A stretch of DNA of 64,000 nt from Thermincola carboxydiphila. Its GTDB lineage: Bacteria; Bacillota; Thermincolia; Thermincolales; UBA2595. Both the position numbers and the translations under genes were made by a program. The stretch spans positions 44,174-108,173 of the forward strand of contig JAENYP010000015.1 of NCBI GenBank assembly GCA_016841725.1. The letters run 5' to 3'. Position 1 is the first letter of the stretch. Every line of letters starts with the position of its first letter. Positions 27,559 to 35,981 of this stretch are shown one piece after another. The notes under the pieces are model-generated. The model had not been told where the DNA came from, did no database searches, and saw nothing but the letters and a program-made list of their open reading frames with translations.

Positions 27559-28284
27559 TTGGCGGGAGAAAAAATTCTTATTATTGATGATGAGCCTGAA
27601 ATCAGTAATCTCATATCTCTTTACCTGAATAAAGAAAAATTCCTTTCCGTAATTGTAGATAATGGATTACAGGCTCTGGAAATAGTAGAATCAGAAAGAC
27701 CGGATCTAATAATACTTGATATCCTGTTACCTGGAATTGATGGGATTGAGATCTGTCAGAAGATCCGCAGCCATACTTCTGCTCCGATAATCTTTCTAAG
27801 CTGTAAGGATGAAGACACCGACAAAGTAATCGGTCTGGGTGTCGGCGGTGATGACTACATTACCAAGCCTTTCAGCCCCAGTGAATTGATTGCCCGGGTC
27901 AAGGCCCACCTCCGCCGCAGCAGAATTAATTCATCATTAAGCCCCTTAAATAACTCCCAGGAAGTGCTGCTTAAATTTCCCGGACTGGAGATTAACTTTT
28001 CAAATCATACGGTTCGGGTCAAAGATATGTTCGTTACGCTGTCAGCTAAGGAATTTCAGCTCCTGACCGTGCTATCCCAAAATGCCAACCGGCTGTTTAA
28101 TATCGAACAGCTTTATGACCTCGTCTGGGGAGAAGAAACCGCAGGAGATACCAGGACTATACCTGTTCACATAAGTAATCTAAGGAAAAAAATCGAAACA
28201 GACCCCGCAAATCCAAGGTACATCCTAACTGTTCGGGGGGTCGGTTACAAATTTAACAATCCTGCTAAGTTATACGGAGGATAA
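27559..28284 (+). CDS. OmpR/PhoB-family response regulator
   Basis: A two-domain response regulator: receiver (residues 1-115) with acidic pocket IIDDE, phospho-acceptor Asp in LIILDILLPGIDG, and the Lys in ITKPFSPSEL; then a winged-helix DNA-binding domain (about 140-238, LSAKEFQLLTVLSQN and TIPVHISNLRKKIE). I prefer a TTG start at 27559 with GGGGGAG 7 bases upstream; the ATG at 27529 gives ten more residues but has no ribosome binding site. It is two bases before its histidine kinase. The region 27285-27558 has no gene; it contains small hairpins such as ACCTGGC/GCCAGGT. Confidence 0.9.
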   Translation: MAGEKILIIDDEPEISNLISLYLNKEKFLSVIVDNGLQALEIVESERPDLIILDILLPGIDGIEICQKIRSHTSAPIIFLSCKDEDTDKVIGLGVGGDDYITKPFSPSELIARVKAHLRRSRINSSLSPLNNSQEVLLKFPGLEINFSNHTVRVKDMFVTLSAKEFQLLTVLSQNANRLFNIEQLYDLVWGEETAGDTRTIPVHISNLRKKIETDPANPRYILTVRGVGYKFNNPAKLYGG

Positions 28285-28286
28285 TT

Positions 28287-30002
28287 ATGTCATGGTTCAT
28301 TCCTTCTGAAATAGCACAAATTGTCCTGTCAGCAGTCCTGGCCATGGTGTTTTTGTACTTATACCTCCAGGACCGGCAGCGCTTTATTCTTTTCTGGTCC
28401 TTAGGCTGGGCCATCTGGTCCGCAAAATATATATTTGAAATTCTGATTTTTAGGGGCTGCGAATATGTTTCCCTGCTTACTGCAAATCTGATTTGCTGGC
28501 AGTATGGGGCCCTTTTCCTTTCGTGCGGCACCCTTGTTTTTATTCAAAAAAATATCCCGGCTTTTTGGCAGTATGGCTCCGGTCTATTAACCCTTTGGAT
28601 TATAATAATGTCCTTTACAGGCAATCCCTTCTATTTAGCGGCACTGCCTCTTTTCTTTTATTTGGGGGTTGTTTTTATATGGACAGGGACAGCATTTCTG
28701 CGCTCTGACAAAATTGCAGTTACAGGTAAGTATATACCCGGTTGGTCATTTGTTTTTTTGGGTATCCATATTGCAGATTATCCGGTGGTATCCCGTGTTG
28801 AATGGCTTGCCCCATGGGGTTACCTGGCTGCCGGCATCCTTTCCATGGTAGTTGCTCACGGTCTCCTGCTGGTTTATTATCAAAAACTAAGACAGGACCT
28901 TTATGACAGTGAAGCACGTTTCCGCCTCATGGCAGAAAATGCCCGTGACATTTTATACCGTTACCGCTTTACCGCACCAAGAGGTATTGACTATATCAGC
29001 CCGTCAGTGGAGTCAATTACCGGGTACAATGTTGATGATTTTTACACTGACCCCGACCTTTACCGGAAACTTGCACATCCCGACGACAGGAACCTCATTG
29101 ACGGTTTGCTTAACTCCGCTTCAGCTGTCAGGGACAATCTTATTCTCAGGTGGCTGTGTAAGGATGGCGGCACCATCTGGGTCGAACAGCGGAACACGGT
29201 TATTTACAACAGCAAAGGCATGCCCACTGCCTTTGAGGGCATAATCCGCGATATTACACAGCGTAAAAGAGCTGAAGAAGATACTGCATTACTGGAGAAA
29301 GCGCGGCGGCATTTTCTGACTAACATTTCACATGACCTGAAAACACCGATAACATCAATTCAGGGTTATGTAGAGGCCCTTCTTGACAACATGGTCACCG
29401 ACCCTGCAGAACAAAAAAACTACTTGAAGCTTATTCATTCCAGAGTATTAGGATTAAACAGGCTTATCCAGGACCTTTTCCTCCTGGCACGCCTGGAATC
29501 ACGAAGTCTGAGCTTTAATATGGACAGAATCCGTCCAGACCTCTTCATACAGGAGGTGTATGACAGGTATAGGGTCGACCTGGAAAATGCAGGGTTCAGT
29601 TTTTTTATGGAAAAACCCCGGGATTCTTATGCTGATAAAAAAGATTACCCGCTTATCACAGCCGACCCTGACCGGATAGACCTGATATTTTCCAATCTGG
29701 TTGCTAATTCCATCAGGTACTGCACTCCAGGTGATACCGTGACCTTAGGCTTTGATTTTCTGCCTGAAAGCAGAGAATTTCTGGTAATTTTCCGGGATAG
29801 CGGTCCTGGGATCTCCCAAGACGATCTGCTGTTTATATTTGACCGCTTTTACAAGGCCTCAAAATCCCGTAACACCTCTTCCGGAAGCGGCCTCGGTCTC
29901 GCCATAGCAAGAGAAATAACCGAAGCCCACGGTGGACGCATCTGGGCAGAAAGCATTCCCGGTAAAGGAACCGTCTTCTACTTTACCCTTCCGTGGGCAT
30001 GA
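28287..30002 (+). CDS. Membrane sensor histidine kinase with PAS domain
   Basis: A 571-residue kinase. The first 200 residues contain about seven hydrophobic helices, followed by a PAS domain (about 212-330, ARFRLMAENARDILYRYRF, ending GIIRDITQRKRAEED), a HisKA domain with the phospho-acceptor FLTNISHDLKTPITSIQGY, and a HATPase domain (VANSIRYC, FRDSGPGIS, FDRFYKASKS, SGSGLGLAIAREITEAHGG). It phosphorylates the regulator encoded just upstream. The signal is unknown. It ends 10 bases from the convergent flavoprotein gene. Confidence 0.92.
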   Translation: MSWFIPSEIAQIVLSAVLAMVFLYLYLQDRQRFILFWSLGWAIWSAKYIFEILIFRGCEYVSLLTANLICWQYGALFLSCGTLVFIQKNIPAFWQYGSGLLTLWIIIMSFTGNPFYLAALPLFFYLGVVFIWTGTAFLRSDKIAVTGKYIPGWSFVFLGIHIADYPVVSRVEWLAPWGYLAAGILSMVVAHGLLLVYYQKLRQDLYDSEARFRLMAENARDILYRYRFTAPRGIDYISPSVESITGYNVDDFYTDPDLYRKLAHPDDRNLIDGLLNSASAVRDNLILRWLCKDGGTIWVEQRNTVIYNSKGMPTAFEGIIRDITQRKRAEEDTALLEKARRHFLTNISHDLKTPITSIQGYVEALLDNMVTDPAEQKNYLKLIHSRVLGLNRLIQDLFLLARLESRSLSFNMDRIRPDLFIQEVYDRYRVDLENAGFSFFMEKPRDSYADKKDYPLITADPDRIDLIFSNLVANSIRYCTPGDTVTLGFDFLPESREFLVIFRDSGPGISQDDLLFIFDRFYKASKSRNTSSGSGLGLAIAREITEAHGGRIWAESIPGKGTVFYFTLPWA

Positions 30003-30012
30003 CCCTCCCTGT

Positions 30013-31248
30013 TTACCCTCCCGCTGCATTTATGCCTGCCAGGCAGCCCATGCTGAAGGCTGCCTGCAGGTTGTAACCGCCGGTATAACCGTCCACGTCA
30101 ACAACTTCCCCGGCAGGGAACAGTCCTTTGACTATTTTTGACTCCATGGTCTTGGGGTTTATCTCCTTAACCGAAATCCCTCCTGCTGTTACGATTGCTT
30201 CCGCCAGCGGCCGCAGCCCCTTAACATTCAGTGTCAGTGACTGTAAGAGTCCGGCCAGTCCCAGCCTCTCTTCACGTGTTATCTGGTTTACCGGTTTTTC
30301 CTCCGGAATTCCTGATAATTTCATGATAACAGGAATCAGTGACTTTGGCAGCAATTCTCCCAGGGAGTTTTTAAACTGTTTTCTTGACAGTCCGCTAAAA
30401 TCCCGCTGTATTCTGGAGTCAAGCTGGTCCGGTGAAAGGGCCGGTTTAAGATTTATCCTGAGCTGAACCCGGCCCCCTTTTTCCAGCAAACCGGCAGCGG
30501 TCCGGCTGAGAGTAAGAATAACCGGCCCGGAGACTCCAAAATGGGTAAACAGCATTTCTCCGAATTCTGCTGCGGTTTTCTCTCCTTCATAAAAAACGGC
30601 GGCCTCTACGTTCTTCAAAGCAAGGCCCTGAAGCTCTTTAACCCATTTTTCTTCTGTTTCCAGCGGTATCAGGGACGGTTTCAGGGGTACTATCGTATGT
30701 CCAAGCGCCTCAGCCATCCTGTAGCCGTCTCCGGTGGAACCGGTTCCCGGATAAGAAGCCCCGCCAGCTGCCAGGATAACAGAATCACAGCCCAGCAGGG
30801 AACCGTCCTTTAACTTAACCGAGGTTACCTGCTGATTATCTGTCAAAACACCCGCAGCGCCGGCTGTATACCGGAATTCCACTCCTTTGGAAACACAGAA
30901 ATTGACCAGTGTCTCCACTACATCCTGAGCCCTGTCAGAAACAGGGAACACCCGTCCTCCCCGTTCTTCCTTTGTTGCCAGCCCATTTTCATTAAGAAAT
31001 GATATCAAATCCCGGTTACTGAACCTGTTAAATGCGCCATAAAGGAATTGCCCGTTTCCCGGAATGTTTTTGATGAATTGCTTAATATCATCGGTATTTG
31101 TGATATTACAGCGGCCTTTTCCCGTTATCAGCAATTTCCTGCCCGGCCTGTCGTTCTTTTCCAGGACGGTTACTTCTGCCCCGTTTGCGACAGCCTGTCC
31201 TGCTGCCAATAAACCGGCAGCTCCTGCCCCGATAACTATTACTTTCAT
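30013..31248 (-). CDS. HI0933/YhiN-family NAD(P)/FAD-dependent oxidoreductase
   Basis: A 411-residue flavoprotein with the FAD-binding start VIVIGAGAAGLLAAGQAVANG, KLLITGKGRCNITN, ILAAGGASYPGTGSTGDGY and the C-terminal GEVVDVDGYTGGYNLQAAFSMG. These are signatures of the HI0933-like (BaiN/YhiN) family. Proposed activities in the family include reduction of unsaturated ketones, but the substrate here is unknown. Transcribed convergently to the histidine kinase; 12 bases downstream of lrgB. Confidence 0.9.
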   Translation of the reverse strand: MKVIVIGAGAAGLLAAGQAVANGAEVTVLEKNDRPGRKLLITGKGRCNITNTDDIKQFIKNIPGNGQFLYGAFNRFSNRDLISFLNENGLATKEERGGRVFPVSDRAQDVVETLVNFCVSKGVEFRYTAGAAGVLTDNQQVTSVKLKDGSLLGCDSVILAAGGASYPGTGSTGDGYRMAEALGHTIVPLKPSLIPLETEEKWVKELQGLALKNVEAAVFYEGEKTAAEFGEMLFTHFGVSGPVILTLSRTAAGLLEKGGRVQLRINLKPALSPDQLDSRIQRDFSGLSRKQFKNSLGELLPKSLIPVIMKLSGIPEEKPVNQITREERLGLAGLLQSLTLNVKGLRPLAEAIVTAGGISVKEINPKTMESKIVKGLFPAGEVVDVDGYTGGYNLQAAFSMGCLAGINAAGG

Positions 31249-31260
31249 GACACACCATCC

Positions 31261-31956
31261 TTAGATTAACCATTTGACGATATATGGGGCCAGCAGGGCG
31301 GTTACCAACCCTGTCAGCACTATGGCAGCGCCACTCATGGAACCTTCGGTTTCACCGATCCGGATGGCCCTGGAGGTTCCTCCGGCATGTGAGGCAGTAC
31401 CAATCCCGATACCTACTGCTATCCTGCTCTTTATTCCCGCCATTTTCATAATCTCAGCCCCGATAACACCGCCGAAGATCCCGGTAACGGCAACCGCCAT
31501 CACTATTATTTTATCGTTCCCTCCCAAAATACCGGTTATACCGAGCGCGATAGGCATTGTGGTCGATTTGGCCGCAATTGAGAGCAGGGTTTCTCTACTC
31601 GCCCCCAGCGCCTTGGCGATGAAAATCGTACTGACTATTGCAGTAATGCTGCCGGTAATGACCCCAACAGAAATACCTTTCAGGTTTGACCTGATGTTAG
31701 GCAGCTGCTTGTAAAGAGGAACTCCCAAGGCCACCGTTGCCGGACCCAGGAGAAAAGTTATCATATCCCCTCCCTGTGAATAAACGGCATAATCAATTTT
31801 TGCATAATGTAAAATATAAATAACGATTAGTGTAGCCAGAATCAAGGGGTTAAAAAGAAAGAAATGGAATCTCCTGTACAACCTGTTTGTTAGCAGGTAA
31901 ACAAAAAGGGTAACTGTTACCTGGATTAACGGTTCCCTAAGAAGGCTGTTTAACAT
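31261..31956 (-). CDS. lrgB: LrgB/CidB-family membrane protein
   Basis: A 231-residue protein of about seven hydrophobic helices with the family signatures TFLLGPATVALGVPLY, AKSTTMPIALGITGILGG and GIGIGTASHAGGTSRAI. LrgB works with LrgA; the pair is holin-like in staphylococci and transports pyruvate in Bacillus (PftAB) . The ATG at 31956 has AAGGGGG 8 bases upstream and is preferred to the one at 31974. It overlaps the end of lrgA. Confidence 0.88.
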   Translation of the reverse strand: MLNSLLREPLIQVTVTLFVYLLTNRLYRRFHFFLFNPLILATLIVIYILHYAKIDYAVYSQGGDMITFLLGPATVALGVPLYKQLPNIRSNLKGISVGVITGSITAIVSTIFIAKALGASRETLLSIAAKSTTMPIALGITGILGGNDKIIVMAVAVTGIFGGVIGAEIMKMAGIKSRIAVGIGIGTASHAGGTSRAIRIGETEGSMSGAAIVLTGLVTALLAPYIVKWLI

Positions 31957-32329
31957 TCTTCCGCCCCCTTTCACTGAATTCCACTGCTTTGGCAGTAACC
32001 ACCATAACTATTACAGTACTTGCCAGGAGACTCACCATGATTGCCAGCCATTCCTGTTTTATCCTGGGAAGGATTGTGATCAGCCCGACATTCAGCGGAA
32101 TAAACAGGGCCATCATGTTATCCAGCAACAGGCCGGCCGTTTCTTCGACCTGGTCAAGTTTTATTATCCTCAGGACCAGGGCCAGGAACAGCAGCAACAG
32201 CCCTACCAGGTTGCCCGGCAGGATAAGGTCAAAATAATTGGACAGAAATGTCCCGGTACTCTGCATTAAGAGTAAAATTACAAACCCTTCAAACAGTTTA
32301 GCTCCTCTTTTTTTTGTAAGTGCCGCCAT
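31937..32329 (-). CDS. lrgA: LrgA/CidA-family holin-like protein
   Basis: A 130-residue four-helix membrane protein of the LrgA/CidA family: FLSNYFDLILPGNLVGLLLLF and ALFIPLNVGLITILPRIKQEW are typical. AAAGGAGG lies upstream, 12 bases from the ATG. It precedes and overlaps lrgB; the two make a small-molecule (pyruvate-type) transporter or holin-like pair. Which role applies here is not shown by sequence. Confidence 0.85.
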   Translation of the reverse strand: MAALTKKRGAKLFEGFVILLLMQSTGTFLSNYFDLILPGNLVGLLLLFLALVLRIIKLDQVEETAGLLLDNMMALFIPLNVGLITILPRIKQEWLAIMVSLLASTVIVMVVTAKAVEFSERGRKNVKQPS

Positions 32330-32386
32330 TATCCGGTTATTCCTCCTTTTCCGATATCAGGGTTGAACAGTTGGTATACAAAAGTA

Positions 32387-32564
32387 GTCAGGAGTCAGGA
32401 GTCAGAATTCAGTAGTTAATAGTTAGTAGTTAGAAAGTAACAGCTATAAGGAAAATTATAGAGAGTTTCGAGAATAAAATCAATGGTGTATTTAACGCCA
32501 GAGTTATTTGCATCCTAACCACTCTATTGACTCCTGCCTCCTGTCTCCTGTCTGCTGACTCCTG
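32387..32564. repeat. MITE-like element, copy A
   Basis: A 178-bp stretch whose left end has GTCAGGAGTCAGGAGTCAG and whose right end has the inverse, TGACTCCTGCCTCCTG-like repeats. Its core GAAAATTATAGA..GTTT..ATAAAATCAATG recurs at 57921-57958 in copy B, flanked by the same GAGTCAGAATTC-type ends. No protein is encoded. The rest of 32330-32762 contains a hairpin at 32700-32728 and three short GTCC(A/G)GAG repeats (32655-32700) but no gene. Confidence 0.75.
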
Positions 32565-32699
32565 TTTTCTCACAAAAGTGAAATATTTTACATACCTGGG
32601 AAGGAAAAATGTGAATTCTGACGAATACAAAAATTAAAAGTAAATATATTTTAGCGTCCAGAGTATTTTTAAAGTCCGGAGACGTTTTTTGAGTCCAGA

Positions 32700-32728
32700 G
32701 GCCAGCTTATTGCTGGCCTTTTAATTTT
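32700..32728 (+). terminator. Hairpin with U-tract in the leader of the AAA gene
   Basis: Stem GGCCAGC/GCTGGCC with a 5-base loop followed by TTTTAATTTT, 35 bases before the AAA ATPase start. The preceding AGTCCAGA closely matches AGTCCGGA before an identical stem at 35915-35934, upstream of the third gene of the cluster. It could be an attenuator for the AAA-VWA cluster, or simply a terminator. Confidence 0.6.
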
Positions 32729-32762
32729 GGCGCCAGGCGTCTTCCGAGAGGAGGTTTATTTG

Positions 32763-34115
32763 GTGAAAAATTACCTGCAGTTAGCCCGTCACGAGGGCAA
32801 CAGCGCCCTCTTTGACGTTGTGGAAATGACAGTCATTTCATCCAAATGGGGGGTTCCTCTGCATCTTCATGCAGAAGGTCTCAGAGGAACCGGAAAAACA
32901 ACTATTATGCGTGCAGCCAGGGATATCTTCCCACGGATAACCAGAATCAAGGGCTGCCTGTACAACTGTGATCCGCAAAGGCCTCACTGCCCAGCACACA
33001 GGGACCTTCACCCTGATGTCATTGCCCAGCTGGAAACCGAGGAAATTCCAATGCCATTTCTGGAAATTTCTCATTCCGCTAAGATAGGAACTATTGTCGG
33101 AAGTATTGACCTGGCTGGAATCACTGACAGAACAAACCCCACAGCAGCTATTCTGCCAGGCATCATTCCACAGGCACACCGGGGTATCATTTTCATTGAT
33201 GAAATTAACAGGCTTGCTGACACTTCTCCTGAACTCACTGATGTCCTGCTTGATGTTATGGGTACCAAACCCGGCCGTGTCCAGATCGAGGAAACCGGAC
33301 TGCCGGTTGTGGAGATTCCTGTTCAGGTCTCCGTCTGGGCTGCTTCCAACCCTGACGAAGAACCCGGGCCGCTTCAGGATATAAGGCGTCAGCTGGCTGA
33401 CCGTTTCGACCTGGTAATTGACATGAAACGGACCGATGACCCTGACGCAATTGCCAGTATACTCAAACAGGCCAGCCACGTCAGAATTCAGGAACCGGTT
33501 AACCCACTGGATATCCATGCCAGGAATGTCAGGACGCGAAAAGAACTTGAGGGTATTGCCGGAAAGCATGCCGGTCTGGACCTGCCTGACTTCCTCAGGA
33601 ATTACATTGCCAGGCTATATGTCAAGTACGATATCGAGAGTTTTCGGGCTATAGAAGCCATCCAGCATGCTGCTCTCTTAAACTGTGCCCTGAGACAGCG
33701 TGATACCGTACTGGTAAGTGATGTTATCAAAGTGCTGCCCCTCGCCCTGCGCCACCGGGTTGACCTGGAAATACTGACTAGAATAATGAATTCCACTCCC
33801 GGACATTCTGCGACTCCCGTGAATACGGTTTCCATGAGTGCAGTCCGTGATGATGAAACTGTGGCAGTAACAGGTTCTCCCGAACCTGGGCCGGTTAAAG
33901 AAAAACAATCTGCAGACGGCAAATCTCTGGTAAACAGAATGCTCAATACTCTTGGCTTAAAAAAAGACCATGATGAAATAAGCTTTGCCGCTGCAAACGC
34001 CCAGCCGGACCTCCCGGATGTTTCCGAAACTTCCGGCCAAACTGCGGACCTGAAACGGATCAGTGAAATCAATTTAAATGACCTCATTCGGACCGATAAA
34101 AACCTTAAGCCCTGA
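32763..34115 (+). CDS. ChlI/MoxR-like AAA+ ATPase
   Basis: A 450-residue ATPase with Walker A GLRGTGKTTIM near residue 43, Walker B GIIFIDEINRLAD near 142, a sensor region SVWAASNPDEEPGPL and arginine-rich RRQLADRFDLVIDMKR, all typical of the magnesium-chelatase I-subunit branch. The segment GCLYNCDPQRPHCPAH carries three cysteines that could bind a metal. The C-terminal 100 residues are Ser/Thr/Asp-rich and probably disordered. No tetrapyrrole genes are near, so true magnesium chelation is unlikely. GTG at 32763 (TTG at 32760 also possible) follows GAGAGGAGG. It is 32 bases before the first VWA gene, the classical partner arrangement. Confidence 0.85.
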   Translation: MKNYLQLARHEGNSALFDVVEMTVISSKWGVPLHLHAEGLRGTGKTTIMRAARDIFPRITRIKGCLYNCDPQRPHCPAHRDLHPDVIAQLETEEIPMPFLEISHSAKIGTIVGSIDLAGITDRTNPTAAILPGIIPQAHRGIIFIDEINRLADTSPELTDVLLDVMGTKPGRVQIEETGLPVVEIPVQVSVWAASNPDEEPGPLQDIRRQLADRFDLVIDMKRTDDPDAIASILKQASHVRIQEPVNPLDIHARNVRTRKELEGIAGKHAGLDLPDFLRNYIARLYVKYDIESFRAIEAIQHAALLNCALRQRDTVLVSDVIKVLPLALRHRVDLEILTRIMNSTPGHSATPVNTVSMSAVRDDETVAVTGSPEPGPVKEKQSADGKSLVNRMLNTLGLKKDHDEISFAAANAQPDLPDVSETSGQTADLKRISEINLNDLIRTDKNLKP

Positions 34116-34147
34116 TAAGCATGTTAAATTTTAAAGAAGGTGTCTTT

Positions 34148-35899
34148 ATGAAAAAAGCAGACCAACAAAATGTCTATCAGCGTTCCAGGGTGATTACCCT
34201 CGGGAAAGCGCTTGCTGAACATCTTGAATGTGGTAAAGGCATTATCCTTGGAAGCTGTTCGGTTGTCAGCCGGAACTTTCATTTTGAACCCAGAGATGCT
34301 GAAGGAACAGTCATTATTTACACTGACCGGGATGCCGGAAAAGTTTTTTTTAACATGGTCGAAGACAATCAGGTAATCCACATTGATGTTTATCACCAAC
34401 CTGCAGAGATTAATATTTTTGATCTTGCCAACCGCATTCTGGTGTCCACAGCCGAATACCTTGACTTTATTGAAGGCAAAGAAGAAAGGCTCAGCATAGA
34501 GCGCGAAGCCCTTACCCTTAATCTGGCCCAGAGGATCCACCTTAGAACAGCCACCGGTGAAGGTACTGTCCTGAAACCCTTTAAAGCGCCGGGGCTCCCG
34601 GGAGGAACTATCATGAGTCATGTCCACATCCTTGCCAGGCTTCCCCAAAAACATCTGGGGCTGATATATTCTATTGTTGACCAGACCGAAAAGGCAATCC
34701 TTTATCAGGACATTAAACTGAGACAGGTATCAAACATTGTACACCATTCCACAATAAGGGCCAATTCAGAAAATTTTCCCTTGGGGGTACCGGTTACCTT
34801 CAATAAAACCGGTACCCCTCCTGAGGTAGTGTTTCAGAATTACTTCCAAGCGCTATATTCTGCTGCTGTCCAGGTTGGCAGCCTGGAAATACTGGCAAAA
34901 TTTCTAGGTTCAATCTCGCCCGCTAAATTTCTGACCATGAAAGTCTTGATGAAAACTCATCCCTCTCTCGGTGTTCTGCTGAAAGACATGAAAAAACTTA
35001 ATCTGGTAATCGGAAAACCGATGGGTTATTCCTTTACAGCCAGAGGGTGTGAATTAAACCACTTCTTGCACCGGCATCAAAAAGAACTGGCCGCCCAAAT
35101 TCGCAAAGCTATCAGACAAATCCCCGTAAAATCGGGAGCAACTCCTTCAGGATACCGCGCTCGCTGCCCGGCTAAAGAACTCATAAATTACAACTACAAA
35201 AAATCAGTAAACCGGAGTGAAACTAACAGCTCCAATCCCATTGCAGTTCCCGAAACTGTCATCAATGCGGCCAAACGAAGTTATCTGGAAAACAGCGGTG
35301 CATTACATATAAGTAACCGTGATATTATGGTTTGTCCCAAAAAGTCCCGGGCTCCTGTTGATATCTGCATTGTGGCTGACTGCAGCGGAAGCATGAAAGG
35401 CGCCAAAATTTCCGCTGTCAGATGGGTAGCCGAACACCTGCTGCTGACCACCCGGGATAAAGTTGCTCTGGTGTCGTTCCAAGAACGGGATGCCGCTGTA
35501 AATATCGAATTTACCAGAAATTACTCATATATGCACTCCAGCCTCAATAACCTGGCACCACATGGCCTTACTCCACTGGCCAAAGGATTGGAAACAGGGC
35601 TGACACTTATCAGGCAGTCAAGGCCCAAAAACCCCCTGTTGGTTTTAATCACAGACGGCAGGCCAAATACCCCTCTGGTCAGCCTGGACCCTGTTGCCGA
35701 TGCCGTTAATATATGCCGCAGCTTTCCTAAAAACAAGATAAGATTTACTGCTGTGGGAATCGACCCCCTGGGAGAATTCCTCCCCACACTGGCTGAAGCC
35801 GGAAAGGGAACTTACTACCTCGTGGAAGATATTGACCGCAGCAGTCTGATAAATATAATGCATAGTGAACGACAGGGGATATCAAAAACAAAGTCCTGA
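34148..35899 (+). CDS. VWA-domain protein, first paralogue
   Basis: A 583-residue protein. Residues 1-330 form an unrecognised alpha/beta region with HVHILARLPQKHLGLIYSI and ELAAQIRKAIRQ; residues about 405-575 are a von Willebrand A domain with an intact MIDAS: DCSGS at 411-415, Thr in HGLTPLAKGL, Asp in ITDGRPN. In ChlD/MoxR systems the VWA protein is the partner through which the AAA ring acts on its target. ATG at 34148 has GAAGGTG 5 bases upstream. The next gene encodes a full-length paralogue with the same order of blocks. Confidence 0.82.
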   Translation: MKKADQQNVYQRSRVITLGKALAEHLECGKGIILGSCSVVSRNFHFEPRDAEGTVIIYTDRDAGKVFFNMVEDNQVIHIDVYHQPAEINIFDLANRILVSTAEYLDFIEGKEERLSIEREALTLNLAQRIHLRTATGEGTVLKPFKAPGLPGGTIMSHVHILARLPQKHLGLIYSIVDQTEKAILYQDIKLRQVSNIVHHSTIRANSENFPLGVPVTFNKTGTPPEVVFQNYFQALYSAAVQVGSLEILAKFLGSISPAKFLTMKVLMKTHPSLGVLLKDMKKLNLVIGKPMGYSFTARGCELNHFLHRHQKELAAQIRKAIRQIPVKSGATPSGYRARCPAKELINYNYKKSVNRSETNSSNPIAVPETVINAAKRSYLENSGALHISNRDIMVCPKKSRAPVDICIVADCSGSMKGAKISAVRWVAEHLLLTTRDKVALVSFQERDAAVNIEFTRNYSYMHSSLNNLAPHGLTPLAKGLETGLTLIRQSRPKNPLLVLITDGRPNTPLVSLDPVADAVNICRSFPKNKIRFTAVGIDPLGEFLPTLAEAGKGTYYLVEDIDRSSLINIMHSERQGISKTKS

Positions 35900-35914
35900 G
35901 ACTTACAGTCCGGA

Positions 35915-35944
35915 GGCCAGCAACTGCGCTGGCCTTTTTGTTTT
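35915..35944 (+). terminator. Hairpin with U-tract between the two VWA genes
   Basis: Stem GGCCAGC/GCTGGCC with a 6-base loop followed by TTTTTGTTTT, 15 bases after the first VWA stop and about 40 bases before the second VWA start. The stem and its 5' flank AGTCC(A/G)GA repeat those at 32700-32718. Confidence 0.7.
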
Positions 35945-35981
35945 ATAGCTAACATTGTTTGACGAAAGGTCGGTGACAGTC

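Noticed and set aside
32387..32564. CRISPR-like repeats from the GGAGTCA motifs
   Set aside because: The repeats are inverted ends of one element with no regular spacers and no cas genes in the window.
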